Source of the DNA: a virus
DNA length: 30,936 bases
Strand: one strand, 5' to 3'
Virus record (IMG/VR): IMGVR_UViG_3300048928_000081
Span: 1 to 30,936 of that record
This document shows positions 13,515 to 21,840 of the stretch, one piece after another; position 1 is the first letter of the stretch; every line of letters begins with the position of its first letter. A model generated the notes under the pieces. The model did not search any database, was not told where the DNA came from, and saw only the letters and a list, made by a program, of their open reading frames with translations. A program made the position numbers and the translations under genes.

Positions 13515-15533
13515 ATGAGCGAATCCATCGCAGGCGGCCAGACCGTCGATCTTCCCGTTCGTGCTGGCGACAGCCTGAAGATCGGGTATCTCGGCGGCAC
13601 TTACTCGGCCGTGGCCATCGCCGGCTTGTCTGGCCTGCCTTCGGCTCTGGCGACCAACGCCAACACGAGCCAGACGCTCGGCCCATGGGCGCGCAACATC
13701 GTCGTACGGCTGTCCACCTCGGCAAATGGCCGCGTGGAATACGCGGTGGGCAACCCACCCGTGTTCGCACCGGCCGGCACGCGGTTCGTGCGCACCAGCG
13801 ACGGTGTGCCGCTGGAGCTGAAGGGCCTGGGCGCGAACGCCGAATACCTCGCGGCCGGCTCCAGCCCGACCGCGCCGGCAGCCCTGGCTGCATCGGGCTC
13901 GTACAGCACGTCGCTGACCGAAGGCACGCGCTACGAGTCCGCCGCGCCCACCGTAACCGGTGGCGTGGCGCCGTATGCATTTGGCTCGGCGGGTGGTCGC
14001 CTGCCGCCTGGAATTCGTATCAATCCTCAATCGGGCGTGATGCATGGCGTGCCGAGTTTCCAGGGCTCCTATGCGGGTGTGGTGGTGCGTGCGATAGACC
14101 AATTGGGCGCTTTCATCGATATGGCAGTCGGAACGGTCGCGGTGGCTGCCCCGAGCACCGCTCCCGTTGTGGGCAACCGATTGGCGGTGGCTGGCGATTC
14201 CATCACGCAGCGCAGCTGGGATACGGCGGTCGGAAGCGCAACCCTAGCCATGGCGGGTGGTGTGTGCACCGTCACCCTGTCGGCGGACCGCACTGCCTTG
14301 ATGCTGCCGGGCCAGAAGATCCGGTTGTCCCTGGCCACAAACCCCACCAGCCTCTACAACGGCGAATGGGCCATCACCGCCAAAACCGGGGTTCGCACGC
14401 TGACCTTCGATTTCCCATTCGCTGAAGCGGCCCCCAGTGGGAACTGGAACTGCTCGTTTGCCAATGCGGTCGCCACCGAGGGTTTCGTCAACCACATCAT
14501 GGGTACGACCGGCCAGCGCATGGCGCTGACCAAAAACATCGGCTGCGATGGCGCCACTGCCCAGCAGATCCTGGCCATCATGCAAGCACGCCTTGCGCCC
14601 GGCGACTGTGACGTGCTGTGTGTCATGGCTGGCACGAACGACATCAACCAGTCGATCCCCACCGCCACCACGATTCCATTCCTGCAGCAGATCATGGACT
14701 ACGCCGTGACCATCGCTCCCTTGGTGGTGATGATCTGCCCCCCGCCGACCGGAACTGCGAACGGTGGGCCGGCCGCTCTCGGCAACGCAATCAAGAGCTA
14801 CGCGTCGGCCAACTACCCGACCAAGATTTCGGTCATTGATGCATACGAGCTGGTCCGGGAACCTGGTCAAACTCTGGCGAAGACCGGCTATCTGATCGAC
14901 AACCTGCATCCGTCTGGAAACGCGGCCTGGGTCATTGGTAGCGCAGCCGGCGCGGCCATCCTCGCAGCGCGCCCGGATCTGCCGGCGCGGCCGACGCCGG
15001 CGACGAGTTTCGTCACGAACGGCAACCTCACGGCGGTGACCGGTTCCGTGGCTGACGGCGTGACGGCATTCCCGGCTTCGTCCACGATGACGCCGAGCAT
15101 CGTCGCGAACCCCTACGGCCCTGGAAACCTGCAGCGCTACGACGTGACGGCCACGGCTGCAGGCCGCTCGCGCGCCGAATTCCCTGTGGCTTTCGGCAGC
15201 TTGGTCACTGGCAAGAAGTACCAGGCCAAGGCCCGCGTGATCCTGAACGCCACCTCGGCAACGTTGACTGACCTGGACTTGCAGATCACTGTGACAGCTG
15301 GCGGGCAGAGCTACTTCCTGCAGGCCATCAGCACGCAGACGAACACGAACGCGGGTGGCATGGGCGGCACGAAGCGTGCCTATGCAGAACTGCCGAATCT
15401 GGTGGTGATCACCGAGCCGTTCGTTGCGCCTGCCAGCATCACACTGGTGGGCTTCCGGTTCTTCCTTGGCTTCGGTGGCGCTGGAACTGGAGCGTACAGC
15501 TTCGGCGAGATCGACTTTTTCGAGGTTGTCTAG
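13515..15533 (+). CDS. SGNH-hydrolase tailspike-like protein
   Basis: This 672-residue protein starts after GGAGGTAATCC. Residues 1-115 are beta-rich. A putative Ig-like (He_PIG) domain at about 130-212 includes GGVAPYAFGSAGGRLPPGI. An SGNH/GDSL hydrolase follows: GDSIT (Ser229), GCDGAT, GTNDIN (Asn375) and DNLHPSG (Asp462, His465), the complete catalytic set. Between block I and the next helix, residues about 235-315 form an inserted beta-rich stretch. The C-terminal 180 residues look like a jelly-roll. Such enzymes remove acyl groups from polysaccharides, so a role in attacking acetylated surface sugars is likely. Its place between portal and scaffold is unusual for a tailspike. Confidence 0.8.
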   Translation: MSESIAGGQTVDLPVRAGDSLKIGYLGGTYSAVAIAGLSGLPSALATNANTSQTLGPWARNIVVRLSTSANGRVEYAVGNPPVFAPAGTRFVRTSDGVPLELKGLGANAEYLAAGSSPTAPAALAASGSYSTSLTEGTRYESAAPTVTGGVAPYAFGSAGGRLPPGIRINPQSGVMHGVPSFQGSYAGVVVRAIDQLGAFIDMAVGTVAVAAPSTAPVVGNRLAVAGDSITQRSWDTAVGSATLAMAGGVCTVTLSADRTALMLPGQKIRLSLATNPTSLYNGEWAITAKTGVRTLTFDFPFAEAAPSGNWNCSFANAVATEGFVNHIMGTTGQRMALTKNIGCDGATAQQILAIMQARLAPGDCDVLCVMAGTNDINQSIPTATTIPFLQQIMDYAVTIAPLVVMICPPPTGTANGGPAALGNAIKSYASANYPTKISVIDAYELVREPGQTLAKTGYLIDNLHPSGNAAWVIGSAAGAAILAARPDLPARPTPATSFVTNGNLTAVTGSVADGVTAFPASSTMTPSIVANPYGPGNLQRYDVTATAAGRSRAEFPVAFGSLVTGKKYQAKARVILNATSATLTDLDLQITVTAGGQSYFLQAISTQTNTNAGGMGGTKRAYAELPNLVVITEPFVAPASITLVGFRFFLGFGGAGTGAYSFGEIDFFEVV

Positions 15534-15540
15534 TGGCTAT

Positions 15541-15786
15541 TCACCACTGCTCGTCGTTGAACTCCTCGGCCCTCTCCTCGGAGCTCAGCCGTCGCTTTCT
15601 GTCCATCTCGGCGGCGTACGCCATCCAGGTGGCTGCGCCGACCAAGATGAGGCTGACCAGTCCGCCCAGCCACGCCACGGCCGAGTCCTCCGCCACTGCC
15701 GCCACAAGCGCGCCTGACGCTGCGGCCAGCAAAGTCTCGCGAATTGTCGGAGCCCCTAAACCATTGATTGCGGTGGGTGTAGTCAT
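15541..15786 (-). CDS. Small membrane protein on the opposite strand, possible moron
   Basis: This 81-residue minus-strand gene sits inside the rightward late operon. From ATG 15786 the product has two hydrophobic stretches (ETLLAAASGALVAAVA and AWLGGLVSLILVGAATWMAYAA), then a basic turn (MDRKRRLS) and an acidic tail ending EEFNDEQW. This looks like a genuine membrane topology, whereas the opposite-strand reading is Ser/Ala low complexity. Opposite orientation and an isolated position are typical of lysogenic-conversion or exclusion genes expressed from the prophage. The holin class cannot be excluded. Confidence 0.6.
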   Translation of the reverse strand: MTTPTAINGLGAPTIRETLLAAASGALVAAVAEDSAVAWLGGLVSLILVGAATWMAYAAEMDRKRRLSSEERAEEFNDEQW

Positions 15787-15870
15787 GATTTGGCTTCTTG
15801 CTGCACTTGTTTCGGAATCGTAACAAATCGGCATGCGGCTAGTTCCAGCCTTATTCCACGGCTCATCCAA

Positions 15871-16167
15871 ATGACCGACCACACCGAAGTCCATCGCGCC
15901 ACTGAGGCGTCCCAGGTGCTGGAGAGCCAGGCCTACCAACAGGCGATGCAGTCGCTCAAAGCCCAGATCCATCAGCAGTGGATCGAATGCCCCGTGCGTG
16001 ACCGCGAGGGGCAGTTGTTGCTCCTGCAACTGGCAAAGCTGGCCGACAAGTTCGACGGCATCCTGCGCGGCATGGTCGAGACCGGGAAGCTGGCACAGCG
16101 TCGCATCGAGATCGATGAGGCGCGCAACGAATCGAAGGCGCGGCAGATGCTGCGCCGTGTGATGTGA
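15871..16167 (+). CDS. Hypothetical helical phage protein (98 aa)
   Basis: The protein is helical throughout (VLESQAYQQAMQSLKAQIHQQW ... GQLLLLQLAKLADKFDGIL). The ATG at 15871 follows a clear gap after the divergent membrane-protein gene. Its stop overlaps the GTG start of the next gene (GTGA), so the two are coupled. It resembles the short coiled-coil proteins often found before scaffold genes in podoviruses; no function is known. Confidence 0.65.
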   Translation: MTDHTEVHRATEASQVLESQAYQQAMQSLKAQIHQQWIECPVRDREGQLLLLQLAKLADKFDGILRGMVETGKLAQRRIEIDEARNESKARQMLRRVM

Positions 16168-16544
16168 CCTGGCTAGACCGCGATCTCATTACGGGACCGT
16201 ACTTGGCCCTTGTGCTGTCGGATGCTGAGTACCAGAAGGCGATGGCTCACTGCGGGATTGGGCCGGCAGACCGAGGGCCTTGGATCAGAACGAGTCACGC
16301 GAATGCGACGGCGCACTATTTGAACAACCCGAAAGGCGAACAGGTTTGCATCGTTGCACTTCGTCTTGTTGACGACGTTACGCCGATCCAAATTGCCGCG
16401 TTGTTGGTGCACGAGGCGGTGCATGTGTTCCAAGAGTTCTGCACCAGGATCGGCGAGTGCAGCCCGTCGCCGGAGTTCGAGGCGTACTCGATCCAGACGA
16501 TCAGCCAGCGTCTCATGCAGGCGTACGCAGAACGAATCAAGTAA
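16164..16544 (+). CDS. HExxH-motif protein, putative phage zincin
   Basis: The 126-residue protein contains LLVHEAVHVFQEFC: HEAVH at residues 83-87 is a minimal zinc-protease motif, and Glu104 or Glu106 in SPEFEAYSIQ could be the third ligand of a gluzincin. It starts with GTG in a GTGA overlap with the previous stop. Its position directly before the scaffold gene raises the possibility that it processes capsid or scaffold, but it may also be a structural relic. Similar small HEAVH proteins are known in head modules of proteobacterial podoviruses (recollection). Confidence 0.6.
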   Translation: MTWLDRDLITGPYLALVLSDAEYQKAMAHCGIGPADRGPWIRTSHANATAHYLNNPKGEQVCIVALRLVDDVTPIQIAALLVHEAVHVFQEFCTRIGECSPSPEFEAYSIQTISQRLMQAYAERIK

Positions 16545-16635
16545 CCGGCGATCACCCGCCATTGGGCCTCCGCTGCGAAGCGTGCCCGTAGCAGCCTCTG
16601 GTGACTAGAGGGGCTGTTTAGACAGGACCATTCCC

Positions 16636-17613
16636 ATGGACGGACAAGGCGACATCGCCCCCGATACCCCTGACCTCGTTCAGTTTCTGATCGACAACCC
16701 CGAGGCCGATCACGACGATTCTGAACAACCCTCCGACGAGCCCGCGCATGCGGACAACTCCGACGATCAAGAGGACCAATCTGCCGAAGGCGAAGACGAC
16801 GACGAGGAGCAATCCGACGACGCCGCCGAGCCGGAGAAAAAGCCCGAGCAGGCAACTGGCCAAAAGTTCACCGTCACTGTGAAGGGCGAAGACGGTGCTG
16901 ATCAGACCCTTGAGGTCGATCAGAAAGAGTTGATCGCCGGCTACACGCGGCATGCGGACTACACCCGCAAGACGCAGGAACTGGCGACCAAGGAACGCGA
17001 AGCAGCGCGCATCGTCACGGCCAAGCTGGACGAAGGCCGCAACCACTACCTGCAGCAGGCGCAACTGACGCATGCCGCCATCACCAGGCTCGCCGGCCTG
17101 CGTTCCGACGCAGAAATGGCGGCCCTGGCGCAGACGGATCCGTCTGCCTGGGTGCAGGAGAACCAACGAGCCACCGCAATCCGGAACGAGTTGCAGCGGC
17201 TGGAACAAGGCATGCAGGCTGAACACCAGCAAGCCCTCCAGAAGCAGCAGGAAACGTCCCGCGAACGCAAGGCCCAGGCGTGGGAGCAGCTGACCAAAGA
17301 TGGCATTGACCGCCCTGCGATGGAGCGCATCTACAGCGCCGTCACCAAGACCTACGGCCTGAGTGCCGAGCAAATGGCCGGTGTGGACGACCCCCGTGTT
17401 GTCCGAATGATGCGCGACGCCGCCGCGTACCAAGAACTCAAGGCGAAGAGTGCACAGGTGAAGAAGCAGGCCAAGGCCGCGCCTCCCCTGCCGCCTCAAC
17501 GTCAGACCCCCACCCGAAGCGACCAGAACACCCGCCGCATGAACGAGCGCTTCCGCTCGGGCCGCGCCGGCGTGAAAGACCTGGGCGCGTTCATTCTGGC
17601 CAACAAGCTGTAA
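16636..17613 (+). CDS. Capsid scaffolding protein
   Basis: The 325-residue protein has the composition of a scaffold: a very acidic N-terminus (residues 1-70 are rich in Asp, Glu and Ser), then DQTLEVDQKELIAGYTRHADYTRKTQELATKERE, and a long Gln-rich coiled coil (residues about 115-230) that ends with a basic tail RMNERFRSGRAGVKDLGAFIL. The basic C-terminus is the usual coat-binding end. It lies 9 bases before the major capsid gene. The DYTRKTQE box recurs in scaffolds of podoviruses and some siphoviruses. Confidence 0.85.
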   Translation: MDGQGDIAPDTPDLVQFLIDNPEADHDDSEQPSDEPAHADNSDDQEDQSAEGEDDDEEQSDDAAEPEKKPEQATGQKFTVTVKGEDGADQTLEVDQKELIAGYTRHADYTRKTQELATKEREAARIVTAKLDEGRNHYLQQAQLTHAAITRLAGLRSDAEMAALAQTDPSAWVQENQRATAIRNELQRLEQGMQAEHQQALQKQQETSRERKAQAWEQLTKDGIDRPAMERIYSAVTKTYGLSAEQMAGVDDPRVVRMMRDAAAYQELKAKSAQVKKQAKAAPPLPPQRQTPTRSDQNTRRMNERFRSGRAGVKDLGAFILANKL

Positions 17614-17622
17614 GGAGCCAAC

Positions 17623-18591
17623 ATGGCACAACCGACAAATCTCTACGACCGCTACGACGCGGGCACCAACGTTCGCGAAGACCTGATCGACAAGATCACG
17701 ATGACCAACCCCGAGGAAACCCCGGTGGTGTCGTCCTTCGGCCGCGCGACCGCGACCAACACCTACCACGAGTGGCAGCGCGACGCCCTGCGCGCACCCA
17801 ACAAGGACAACGCGGCCATCGACGGCGATGACGCAACGCCGAGCGCCAAGACGCCCCCGCTGCGTGTTGCGAACATCTGCCAGATCTTCCAAGACACCAT
17901 CGCCACCTCCGGCCGTGCCAACACGGTCAAGAAGGCGGGCATGGCCACCGCCCAGGCCTACTACAAGGCCAAGGCGTACAAGGAGCTGCAGCGCGACATC
18001 GAGGCCGCCGTCGTATCGAGCAACCCCGCAGTTGCAGGTTCCGGTGCCGCCGCTTCGAAAGCTGGCGGCCTGGGCGTGCTGATCTACACCAACGCACTGC
18101 ACAACGGTGCTGGCGCAACGGCGGCTCACACCTCCGGCGCCCCGACGACCGCAGTGACGGGCGGCACCAACCGGGCCTTCACTGAGGCGCTGCTGAAGAC
18201 GGCCGTGCAGAGCACCTACACGGCCAGCGGCAAGGTGCCCCCGATGGTTGTCCTGTCGCCCAGCCACAAGACCACCTTCTCGGGCTTCACCGGCATCGCC
18301 CAGAACCGCAAGGAGGTCAAGGACAAGAAGCAGGCCAATATCGTTGGCGGTGCTGATGTCTACGTGTCCGACTTCGGCAACCTGGAGATCGTCCCGCACT
18401 ACATCATGGCCGGCGCCAATGAGGTCTACGGCCTCAACCCGGAGTACGGCGACATCGTCTACCTGCGCGGCTTCCGCAGCAACGAGCTGGGCCGCACCGG
18501 CGACTCCGAGAAGGAACAGGTGCTGGTGGATGCCACCGTGCGTCTGACCTCCGAGAACACGTCGTTCAAGATTGACGACCTGACGCCCTGA
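17623..18591 (+). CDS. Major capsid protein, SU10/DUF5309 type
   Basis: The 322-residue protein begins MAQPTNLYDRYDAGTNVREDL and follows the SU10-like major capsid family (DUF5309): TPVVSSFGRATATNTYHEWQRD in the N-terminal part, VANICQIFQDTIATSGRANTV at residues about 82-103, MVVLSPSHKTTFSGF near 208-222, and a C-terminal VYGLNPEYGDIVYLRGF...EKEQVLVDATVRL. A strong ribosome binding site (AAGGAG) precedes the ATG. It forms the icosahedral shell with an HK97-like fold. A terminator follows directly. Confidence 0.9.
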   Translation: MAQPTNLYDRYDAGTNVREDLIDKITMTNPEETPVVSSFGRATATNTYHEWQRDALRAPNKDNAAIDGDDATPSAKTPPLRVANICQIFQDTIATSGRANTVKKAGMATAQAYYKAKAYKELQRDIEAAVVSSNPAVAGSGAAASKAGGLGVLIYTNALHNGAGATAAHTSGAPTTAVTGGTNRAFTEALLKTAVQSTYTASGKVPPMVVLSPSHKTTFSGFTGIAQNRKEVKDKKQANIVGGADVYVSDFGNLEIVPHYIMAGANEVYGLNPEYGDIVYLRGFRSNELGRTGDSEKEQVLVDATVRLTSENTSFKIDDLTP

Positions 18592-18606
18592 TCCGGCGCG
18601 AACCAA

Positions 18607-18630
18607 GGGGGCTTCGGCCCCCTTTCCTTT
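18607..18630 (+). terminator. Rho-independent terminator after the capsid gene
   Basis: Stem GGGGGC / GCCCCC (18607-18612 with 18617-18622) has a TTCG tetraloop followed by TTTCCTTTTT. It probably reduces transcription past the capsid gene so that coat protein is made in excess of the tail proteins. Confidence 0.85.
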
Positions 18631-18664
18631 TTCTGGCATCGCTGAGAAGCGACCTGGAGACGAA

Positions 18665-18979
18665 ATGGCCTATTCCGAGAATGTCACGCTTGACGAAGGC
18701 GTGTCGCGCGGCGGTGTCCGCACGCAATTGCACTTCGAGGGCGAAAGCCTCATCGTCCAGAAGACCTACGACGCCACGCCGCACCTGCAATACGCCCAGC
18801 AGGCACGCGAGGCCACCGATGGCCAGCGCTGGGGCGAGGGCAAGCTGATCGGGCACATCCCTCCGGCTGAGTACGCCCGCTTCCTGATGATCCGGGACAA
18901 CGCGGAGCGGCAAAAAGCCATCAAGACTTGGCTGCGTGAGAACCCGGCGTTCTGCATGTTCCACAGGGCGCTGCGGTGA
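18665..18979 (+). CDS. Small head-region protein (104 aa)
   Basis: An unknown protein with a plain phage-like layout. It starts MAYSENVTLDEGVSRGG and includes THLQYAQQAREATDGQRWGEGKLIGHIPPAEYARFLMI. It follows the terminator and overlaps the adaptor gene by GTGA. Genes in this position are often head-decoration or connector accessories; that is position only. Confidence 0.7.
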   Translation: MAYSENVTLDEGVSRGGVRTQLHFEGESLIVQKTYDATPHLQYAQQAREATDGQRWGEGKLIGHIPPAEYARFLMIRDNAERQKAIKTWLRENPAFCMFHRALR

Positions 18980-19587
18980 TTACCGACTACGCATCCCTGC
19001 AGGTCGAAGCGGCCAAGGACGCGCAACGGCGCGACCTCGATTCCGTGATGCCGGGCCTGATCCAGCGCGCCGAGGCGAACATCTTCCGCGAGTTGGCCCT
19101 CTATGGGCTGACCGCGGAGGCGACCGGCACGTCCGTTGGCGGCCAGATCACGGCGCCGAACGACATGGACGGTATCGAGAGCCTTGCCATTGACGCGCAC
19201 GGCTGGTCTCGGTCTCTGGACTACATCCCGACCCAGGACGGCCTGCAGCAGATCGGCGGCGGTGTGCCGCGGTGGTACGGCATCGATGGCTCCGTGATCT
19301 CGATGTACCCGACACCGGCCGAAAACTACGACTACACGCTGCGCTACACGCCCGCGCTCGTGCCGCTCAGTGACGCGAGCCCGACAAATTGGGTTCTCCT
19401 GAACGCCCCTGACGTGTACCTGCACGCGACCGTGATCCAGATCGGCATCCGCACCCAGGACGATGCCCTGATTACCCGTCACGGCCAGTTCTACAACAAC
19501 TCCATCCAGGCCCTGCGCAACAAGGACGCCCGCCAACGCTTGGTGCGTCGTGGTGGCCTGCAGATCCGCCCGCGGAACGCCTTCTAA
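18976..19587 (+). CDS. Head-tail adaptor (P22 gp4-like)
   Basis: The 203-residue protein begins with GTG in a GTGA overlap. Its plan is that of podovirus adaptors: an N-terminal helical bundle (YASLQVEAAKDAQRRDLDSVMPGLIQRAEANIFREL), a central beta part (ITAPNDMDGIESLAID ... VPRWYGIDGSVISMYPTPAENYDYTLRYTP), and a C-terminal helix-turn region. It would attach to the portal and carry the tail nozzle. Downstream genes are joined by one-base TAATG overlaps. The assignment rests on position and fold pattern. Confidence 0.7.
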   Translation: MITDYASLQVEAAKDAQRRDLDSVMPGLIQRAEANIFRELALYGLTAEATGTSVGGQITAPNDMDGIESLAIDAHGWSRSLDYIPTQDGLQQIGGGVPRWYGIDGSVISMYPTPAENYDYTLRYTPALVPLSDASPTNWVLLNAPDVYLHATVIQIGIRTQDDALITRHGQFYNNSIQALRNKDARQRLVRRGGLQIRPRNAF

Positions 19588-21140
19588 TGCTGTTCAAGCT
19601 GTCCCCCTTCGCCGGTCTGAACAAAGACCTGTCGGCCGTCGAGTTGCCGGCCGGCGTGGTGACCGATTCGGCGAACGTGCGCTTCCGAAAGGGGATGGCA
19701 GAGCTGTTTCCGACCAAAAGCACGGCCTACGGGACGGCTCCACTGGCCCCTGTGACGGTGTTTCCCGTGCATGTGGGCACCACGCGCTACTGGCTGGTGC
19801 TCGGCACGGCAAAAGCCTACTGCGTGACCGGTGCACCTGCTGTCTGGACCAACATCACGCGCCAGACCGCGAGCGTGGACGTGAACTACAGCGCAGACCT
19901 GGCCACGGGCTGGAATGGTGGCGTGCTGAACGGCGTTCCCATCGTAAACAACGGGTTCGACGTGCCCCAAATGTGGGCGCCCGCAACTCCTGGAACGAAG
20001 CTGCAGGCCCTGTCGGCCTGGCCCTCGACCGCCCGTTGCCGTGTTCTTCGCCCGTTCGGCAACTTCATGTTCGCGTTCGACGTGACCAAGAGCGGCACGC
20101 GCTACCCGCACCGCGTGAAGTGGTCGCATCCCGCAGACCCCGGGACCGTTCCGGCAAGCTGGGACGAGACGGACCCCACCAAGGACGCCGGTGAGTTCGA
20201 TCTGTCGGGCTCAGGGCACATCATCGACGCATTGCCCCTGCGCCAGTCGCTGATCATCTACACGGAGAACTCCACGTGGATCTGCAACCTGGTGGGCGGG
20301 CAATTCGTGTTCTCGTTCCAACAGATCTTCGCCGCGTCGGGGCTCCTTTCCCAGGATTGCGTGGTCGAAGTGGACGGCTCGCACATCGCCATGACCGCGA
20401 CCGATGTGGTCCGGCACGATGGGAGCTCGATTCGCTCGATCCTTGAGGACTCGATGCGGCAATGGCTGTTCGACAGCATCGAGCCGACCATGTTGGATCG
20501 GTGTTTCATCGCCAAGGTGCCGTACTCCAAAGAGGTGTGGATCTGCTTCCCTGAAATGGGGCAGACGCTGTGCACCAAGGCAGTCGTCTACAACTACATG
20601 GACGGGACTTGCGCCATCCGCGAGCTGCCCGGGGTGTCCGCTTCCATGCCTGGGATGGTTGAGCAATCGACCGCGGGCGCCTTTGATGACAAGACCGCCC
20701 CTTTTGAAAGCTACCTGACCGCCTTCGACCAGAGCGAATACGGCTCGCAGATCGAGCGCGCCTTGTTCTGCGCGCCCGGGCTGTCGCAGTTGGTTTTGAT
20801 GGACAGCCTGCCCACGGAAAGCACTGGTTTGGTGTCTGGCTTCATGGAGCGCACAGGGCTTGCTTTTGATGCGCCCAACCAAGTCAAGACGGTTTCGCGT
20901 GTGCGGCCTCGGATCAAGGCACCGACCGGTGCGGTGGTGAGCTTTCGCGTGGGCGGCCAGATGGATCCCTATGGGCCGGTGGACTGGAGCGACCTGCAGA
21001 CCTACACCGTGGGCACTGACAGCAGCGTTGATCTGTTCGCCAGCGGTCGCTACCTGGCCTATCGGGTCGAATCGTCAACAGCCTATGGCTGGAGGCTTGA
21101 GGGCCTGGACTTCGAATTCACACCTCGTGGGGGTTGGTGA
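19587..21140 (+). CDS. Tail tube/nozzle-type structural protein
   Basis: The 517-residue protein is beta-rich with repeated short strands and Trp/Tyr (for example SLIIYTENSTWICNLVGGQFVF and KEVWICFPEMGQTLCTKAVVYNYMDG), as in P22 gp10 and T7 gp12-type tail nozzle propellers. It starts with MLFKLSPFAGLNKDLSAVELP, an opening shared by many podovirus tail tubular proteins. It follows the adaptor directly. A role in the tail stem is inferred from position and composition. Confidence 0.7.
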   Translation: MLFKLSPFAGLNKDLSAVELPAGVVTDSANVRFRKGMAELFPTKSTAYGTAPLAPVTVFPVHVGTTRYWLVLGTAKAYCVTGAPAVWTNITRQTASVDVNYSADLATGWNGGVLNGVPIVNNGFDVPQMWAPATPGTKLQALSAWPSTARCRVLRPFGNFMFAFDVTKSGTRYPHRVKWSHPADPGTVPASWDETDPTKDAGEFDLSGSGHIIDALPLRQSLIIYTENSTWICNLVGGQFVFSFQQIFAASGLLSQDCVVEVDGSHIAMTATDVVRHDGSSIRSILEDSMRQWLFDSIEPTMLDRCFIAKVPYSKEVWICFPEMGQTLCTKAVVYNYMDGTCAIRELPGVSASMPGMVEQSTAGAFDDKTAPFESYLTAFDQSEYGSQIERALFCAPGLSQLVLMDSLPTESTGLVSGFMERTGLAFDAPNQVKTVSRVRPRIKAPTGAVVSFRVGGQMDPYGPVDWSDLQTYTVGTDSSVDLFASGRYLAYRVESSTAYGWRLEGLDFEFTPRGGW

Positions 21141-21385
21141 TGGCCTATCGCTTCACGATGCCCCCGCAGGACGTTTCCAGCTTGCCGGCGTACCTCGCGC
21201 GTGAGTTCAGCGCAGTTGCTGGCGGCTTCAACGACGCAGCCGATGGCGTGCAGTTGAACCCTCTTACTGCCGCGCCGAAGAAGCCGCGCACGGGCCTGAT
21301 CGTCTGCGCTGATGGGACGAACTGGAATCCTGGCGCAGGTGCAGGCATCTACTGGTACACCGGGTCCGCCTGGTCGAAGCTATGA
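21140..21385 (+). CDS. Small virion-region protein (81 aa)
   Basis: This short protein starts at an ATG that overlaps the previous TGA and has GGGGG upstream. The sequence ends with NPGAGAGIYWYTGSAWSKL, a glycine- and aromatic-rich motif that occurs at the C-terminus of many phage structural accessories. The final TGA overlaps the cupin start. No function is assigned. Confidence 0.65.
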   Translation: MAYRFTMPPQDVSSLPAYLAREFSAVAGGFNDAADGVQLNPLTAAPKKPRTGLIVCADGTNWNPGAGAGIYWYTGSAWSKL

Positions 21386-21840
21386 GCGCAATCATCGAAC
21401 AACCCGCCATGCGCGAAAGGCTGGCAGGGCTGGAGCGCGCCATCGTGGAGTGCCTTCCGCAGGTCGAGCTCAAGGTCGTGCACCACTTCTCGGCTGGCCT
21501 CTATGCCCGAGAACTGCACATCCCGAAGGGGACCGTTCTCACTGGGCACATCCACAAGACGCAGAACCTCAACATCATGTCCAAAGGAGAACTCACGGTT
21601 CTCACCGAGGACGGACCGGTACGGGTAAAGGCGCCTTTCACCATCGTCTCGCCACCTGGCACCAAGCGGGCCGCCTATGCGCACGAAGACACGGTGTGGA
21701 CCACGATTCACCCCACCGAGCTGACCGACGTGGACGAGATCGAGAAGGCCTTCATCGTCAAGACCTTTGACGAGTACCAGCTGTTTGTCGAAAAAAACCT
21801 GAGCATCGAAAGGAGCGAACCATGTCCTGGGGAGCAGTAG
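21382..21840 (+). CDS. Cupin-like protein in the tail module
   Basis: The 152-residue protein has the pattern of a single cupin barrel: YARELHIPKGTVLTGHIHKTQNLNIMSKGELTVLTEDG (residues 41-78), with His56 and His58 and the GEL strand of cupin motif 1, then FTIVSPPGTKRAAYAHEDTVWTTIHPTE containing His101 of motif 2. Such proteins can bind a metal ion or a sugar. The gene overlaps both neighbours (ATGA upstream, 19 bases downstream). Its presence among virion genes suggests a structural or regulatory role in the particle rather than metabolism. Confidence 0.75.
   Translation: MSAIIEQPAMRERLAGLERAIVECLPQVELKVVHHFSAGLYARELHIPKGTVLTGHIHKTQNLNIMSKGELTVLTEDGPVRVKAPFTIVSPPGTKRAAYAHEDTVWTTIHPTELTDVDEIEKAFIVKTFDEYQLFVEKNLSIERSEPCPGEQ

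Noticed and set aside
15533-15823. Plus-strand frame starting at the stop of the SGNH gene
   Set aside because: Its TAGTG overlap looks attractive, but the product is Ser/Ala low complexity. The minus-strand frame at the same place has convincing membrane helices and a charged tail.
16618-18639. A 673-codon minus-strand frame over scaffold and capsid
   Set aside because: It is antisense to two well-supported late genes. Its composition is that of a shadow frame and it has no credible start signal.
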